Shown: positions 21,720 through 24,197 of the stretch, one piece after another | Position numbering within the stretch: the stretch's first letter is position 1 | Layout of the letters: every line of letters starts with the position of its first letter | Assembly: GCA_039583695.1 (NCBI GenBank) | Contig: JAVKSL010000045.1 | Location: forward strand, 1 to 24,197 | Source of the DNA: JAVKSL01 sp039583695 | GTDB lineage: Bacteria > Actinomycetota > Acidimicrobiia > Acidimicrobiales > JAJPHD01 | Direction: 5' to 3' | DNA: 24,197 nucleotides | The notes under the pieces: generated by a model | Databases searched by the model: none | What the model was told of the DNA's origin: nothing | Seen by the model: the letters and a program-made list of their open reading frames with translations, nothing else | Translations under genes and position numbers: made by a program

Positions 21720-23265
21720 GTGGGAGACCTCCTGGACGGGTACGTGAGCGGGATCAGGCGCCTCTCGGGGCCGGCCCGACCTCCCTGGGATGAGATGGTC
21801 GCGGCCACCGGAATGCCGCGCTCGCCATCGGTGGCCCTCTACGACTGCTTGCAGTCCCTGTCTGCAGAGGACCTTGCCGCCCGTTGCGCGGCGCGCGACC
21901 GGGCTTTCTTGGACCAGGGAATCACCTTCTCATTCTCGGGCGAGGAGCGACCCTTCCCCCTGGACCTGGTTCCACGGGTGATATCCGCCGTCGAGTGGTC
22001 GGTCATCGAGCTGGGTGTGGCGCAGCGGGTGAGGGCACTTGAAGCATTCCTGAACGACATCTACGGGTCCGGCGAGATCCTTTCCGAGGGGGTCGTGCCT
22101 CGCAAGCTGGTGGTTACGTCCAAGCACTTTCATCGTGCGGCTGCCGGGATCCGCTCGCCGAACGGAGTCCGTATCCAAATGGCGGGGATCGACCTGGCCC
22201 GAGGGCCATCGAGAACCGCCGGACCATGGCGCGGGTGTTTCCTGAGCTGTTCGCCAGCAACCGGGTGCGACCGGTCGACGGCTATCCCGCCATGCTGTTG
22301 GAATGCCTGCGTGCCAGCGCCCCCGAGGGTGTGGCTGAGCCCACAGTCGTGGTGCTCACGCCAGGGGCCCACAACTCGGCGTACTTCGAGCACAGCTTCC
22401 TGGCTCGGCAGATGGGAGTCCAGCTGGTCCACGGGAGCGACCTCGTCTGCCGGGGGAACACCGTGTTCATGCGGAGCACGTCCAGGGAGCAGCGGGTCGA
22501 CGTTGTCTACCGCCGGATCGACGACGAGTTCTTGGACCCGGTTCAGTTCCGCTCGGATTCGATGGTCGGCTGTCCCGGCTTGTTGAATGCGGCCAGGGCA
22601 GGGACGGTCACGATAGCCAACGCGGTGGGCAACGGGGTGGCGGACGACAAGCTGGTCTGCACCTACGTGCCGGCGATGACCTCCTACTACCTTGGAGAAG
22701 AGCCGATCCTGCCCAACGTTCCGACTTACCGCCTGAGCGAGCCCGATCAGCTGGAGCACGCGCTGGGACGTCTCGAGCACCTTGTGCTCAAGCCGGTGGA
22801 CGGATCGGGTGGCAAAGGGCTGGTATTCGGCAACCAGGCGAGCGACGAGCAGCTCGACACCGCGACCAGCGCGATCCGTGCGAATCCACGTGCCTGGATC
22901 GCCCAGGAGCTGGTCCAGCTTTCCACGTCGCCCACCCAGGTGGGTGGTCGCCTCTGCCCCCGCCACGTCGACCTGAGGCCCTTTGCGCTCCACGACGGAA
23001 GCAAGGTCTGGGTGTCCCCTGGGGGACTCACGCGAGTCGCCCTCGAAGAAGGCTCACTGGTGGTCAACTCGAGCAGGGGCGGCGGCTCGAAGGACACCTG
23101 GGTTCTCTCGACCGAGTGGGCACCCAAGCCGGGGCCCCGCCGAGCACCCGGGCCGGACTGCAGTTTGGATTGCCTACCGACTTGGGTCCCGAGGCCATCG
23201 AGCCGGCGGAGCAGCATCAGCAACAACAGCAGCAGGCGCGTGCTGGTGGGTCGGCCCCATGCTGA
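21720..23265 (+). pseudogene. Circularly permuted type 2 ATP-grasp gene, disrupted
   Basis: The N-terminal part (21720 to ~22200) is typical of the family: DQGITFSFSGEERPFPLDLVP, GVAQRVRALEAFLNDIYG and VTSKHFHRAAAGI, up to AGIDLAR. Homology then jumps to another frame at 22208 (IENRRTMARVFPELF), continuing through VVLTPGAHNSAYFEHSFLAR, IANAVGNGVADDK, KPVDGSGGKG and RGGGSKDTWVL. About 22 residues that normally lie between, including the conserved LEDNxRTPSGVSY block, are absent, so a deletion plus frameshift is present. A second shift near 23105-23150 is likely: only the third frame gives a plausible Gln-rich tail (EQHQQQQQQARAGGSAP) ending at TGA 23263-23265 over the alpha-E start. Intact members lie beside alpha-E and transglutaminase-like genes, as here. 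Assembly or sequencing error is the main alternative. Confidence 0.8.
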
Positions 23266-23699
23266 GCCGGATCGCAGAGTCCCTGTACTGGGTGGGCCGC
23301 TACGTGGAGCGGGCCGAGGACACCGCGCGCATCCTGGATGTTCATGTCCACCATCACCTGGAGGACCCAAGTGTCGACGAGGAGCCCGCGGGTAGGGGCC
23401 TGCTGGACAGCCTGTTCCCCCGCTCGGCCCTTCATGCTTTGGGTGAGGCAGAAGGCTGCCTGGCAGAGCCGGACCCTGACTCCGGGCGCGCCGGCGCCGG
23501 TGGTGAGGCGAGGAGGGTAGTGGGCAGGGCGCGTACGGACCTCGAGTCCGTGACCTTGAGCCAGCTGATGGCTGACCTTCCCGGGAACCTGACCCGGTTC
23601 CAGCTCGCTTGCCTCGAAGCGGGCAACAACATTGCGAGCAGGTTCTTCCGTGCGGTCGCCGAGATCGACGTGGGCCTCGAATGGGCGGGTGCCCGATGA
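23259..23699 (+). pseudogene. Alpha-E domain protein with large internal deletion
   Basis: 146 codons where the family has ~310. The N-terminus is canonical (MLSRIAESLYWVGRYVERAED then TARILDVH) and so is the C-terminus (LFPRSALHALGEAEGCLAE, GEARRVVGRARTDLE). They are joined directly at EEPAGRGLLDSLFPRS, so ~165 central residues are missing with the frame kept. Related proteins carry similar ALL and LLLDRLFPRS sequences at the two edges, which suggests deletion between short matching sequences. ATG 23259 has GGTGGG 8 bases upstream and overlaps the ATP-grasp tail. The end overlaps the next start as ATGA. Family function is poorly defined; it travels with ATP-grasp and transglutaminase-like genes. 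A functional mini-version cannot be excluded. Confidence 0.75.
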
Positions 23700-24197
23700 G
23701 CTGGCGTCTCAAGATCTGCCATCGCAGTGGTTTCCGCTATGGGGGGACTGTCGCGTTCTCGTACAACGAAGCGCGTCTCACCCCGCTCACCACGAATCGC
23801 CAGGCTGCCCTCGAATCAAGCGTCGAGGTCTACCCACCCGCTAGTCGCTTGCGCTATGTGGACTATTGGGGGACCCATGTGGAGGCCTTCGATGTCCATG
23901 TCAACCACACCCAGCTGGCTGTGACCGCAACGTCGGTAGTGGAGACGTCCACGCCGTCCACGCCGTCCCACGACACCAGCTGGGCCGACCTCGAGCAGCC
24001 GTCGGTCCTCGACTGCCTCGCAGAGCTGCTTCTCCCCACGGCCTACGTGCCGATTGACGCAGAGCCTGGTCTGGTCGCCGGGCGCATCAGAGATGGGTGC
24101 GCGAGCCCGGTGGAAGCCTGCGAAGCCGCTGGGGAGTGGGTGCGGAGCAGCCTTACCTACCAGTCGGGCTCGACCACGGTTCTAACCAGGTGGGAGA
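23696..24197 (+). CDS. Transglutaminase-like family protein, 5' part (runs off the window)
   Basis: ATG at 23696 overlaps the alpha-E stop (ATGA) and the frame stays open to the window edge, 167 codons. The N-terminal bacterial transglutaminase-like region is clear: MSWRLKICHRSGFRYGG, FSYNEARLTPLTTNRQ, YVDYWGTHVEAFDVH and TATSVVETS. The later LTYQSGSTTV is the usual approach to the cysteine-protease-like core, which lies beyond the window, so the catalytic Cys/His/Asp cannot be checked. The three-gene order ATP-grasp, alpha-E, transglutaminase is a conserved bacterial cluster possibly involved in peptide modification. This gene shows no frame damage in the visible part, unlike its two upstream neighbours. 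A 9-base duplication (ACGCCGTCC) occurs near codon 87. Confidence 0.88.
   Translation, partial: MSWRLKICHRSGFRYGGTVAFSYNEARLTPLTTNRQAALESSVEVYPPASRLRYVDYWGTHVEAFDVHVNHTQLAVTATSVVETSTPSTPSHDTSWADLEQPSVLDCLAELLLPTAYVPIDAEPGLVAGRIRDGCASPVEACEAAGEWVRSSLTYQSGSTTVLTRWE

Noticed and set aside
1..24197. tRNA genes, CRISPR arrays and insertion sequences
   Set aside because: I saw no cloverleaf-like T-loop context, no regularly spaced repeats and no transposase or terminal inverted repeats when reading by eye; a covariance-model scan was not possible.

Overview
High-GC window with actinobacterial gene content. It carries ergothioneine genes (egtB, egtD), a mycothiol S-conjugate amidase, an F420 gene (cofC/fbiD), a TPP-riboswitch-controlled thiC and an ECF sigma/RskA-type anti-sigma pair. 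An acid-type sedolisin protease and the style of the Mca and DUF6687-like proteins suggest an Acidimicrobiia-like, possibly acidophilic, member of Actinomycetota. That placement is inference, because no rRNA is present. I see no tRNA, rRNA, CRISPR array or insertion sequence, and no gene-free stretch reaches 300 bases.

Layout. 75-2337 (-): egtB and egtD, overlapping by 8 bases. 2464-5784 (+): a large stand-alone MobF/TrwC-like relaxase whose helicase half has lost its ATPase signatures. 5811-8170 (-): an apparent operon of cofC, a PIG-L/LmbE deacetylase and a D-2-hydroxyacid dehydrogenase. 8207-8923 (+): rnhB, starting 36 bases from cofC and overlapping tail-to-tail with an acyl-CoA dehydrogenase (8874-10079, -). 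10296-13405 (+): a Glu/Leu/Phe/Val dehydrogenase, a TPP riboswitch and thiC. 13468-17679 (+): a secreted S53 protease, a DUF6687-like protein, Mca and an SCP2 protein, closed by a strong hairpin terminator at 17734-17768.

17787-20029 (-): a possible extracytoplasmic metal/redox operon with an amicyanin-like cupredoxin lipoprotein and two exported ferritin-like proteins. Facing it across a 204-base spacer with two inverted repeats is the sigma/anti-sigma pair (20234-21651, +). This divergent block is the best candidate for an undescribed system in the window.

21720 to the end (+): the conserved three-gene cluster of circularly permuted ATP-grasp, alpha-E and transglutaminase-like proteins. 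The first two are visibly damaged: the ATP-grasp gene has a small deletion with frameshift plus a probable second frameshift, and the alpha-E gene has lost about half its length. The transglutaminase gene reads intact but runs off the window.

A recurring feature is short in-frame tandem duplication (units of 9-24 bases) near gene ends. It occurs in cofC, the hydroxyacid dehydrogenase, the DUF6687-like gene, the relaxase 3' end, the S53 linker and the transglutaminase gene. Together with the deletions at the right end it suggests slippage-prone DNA.
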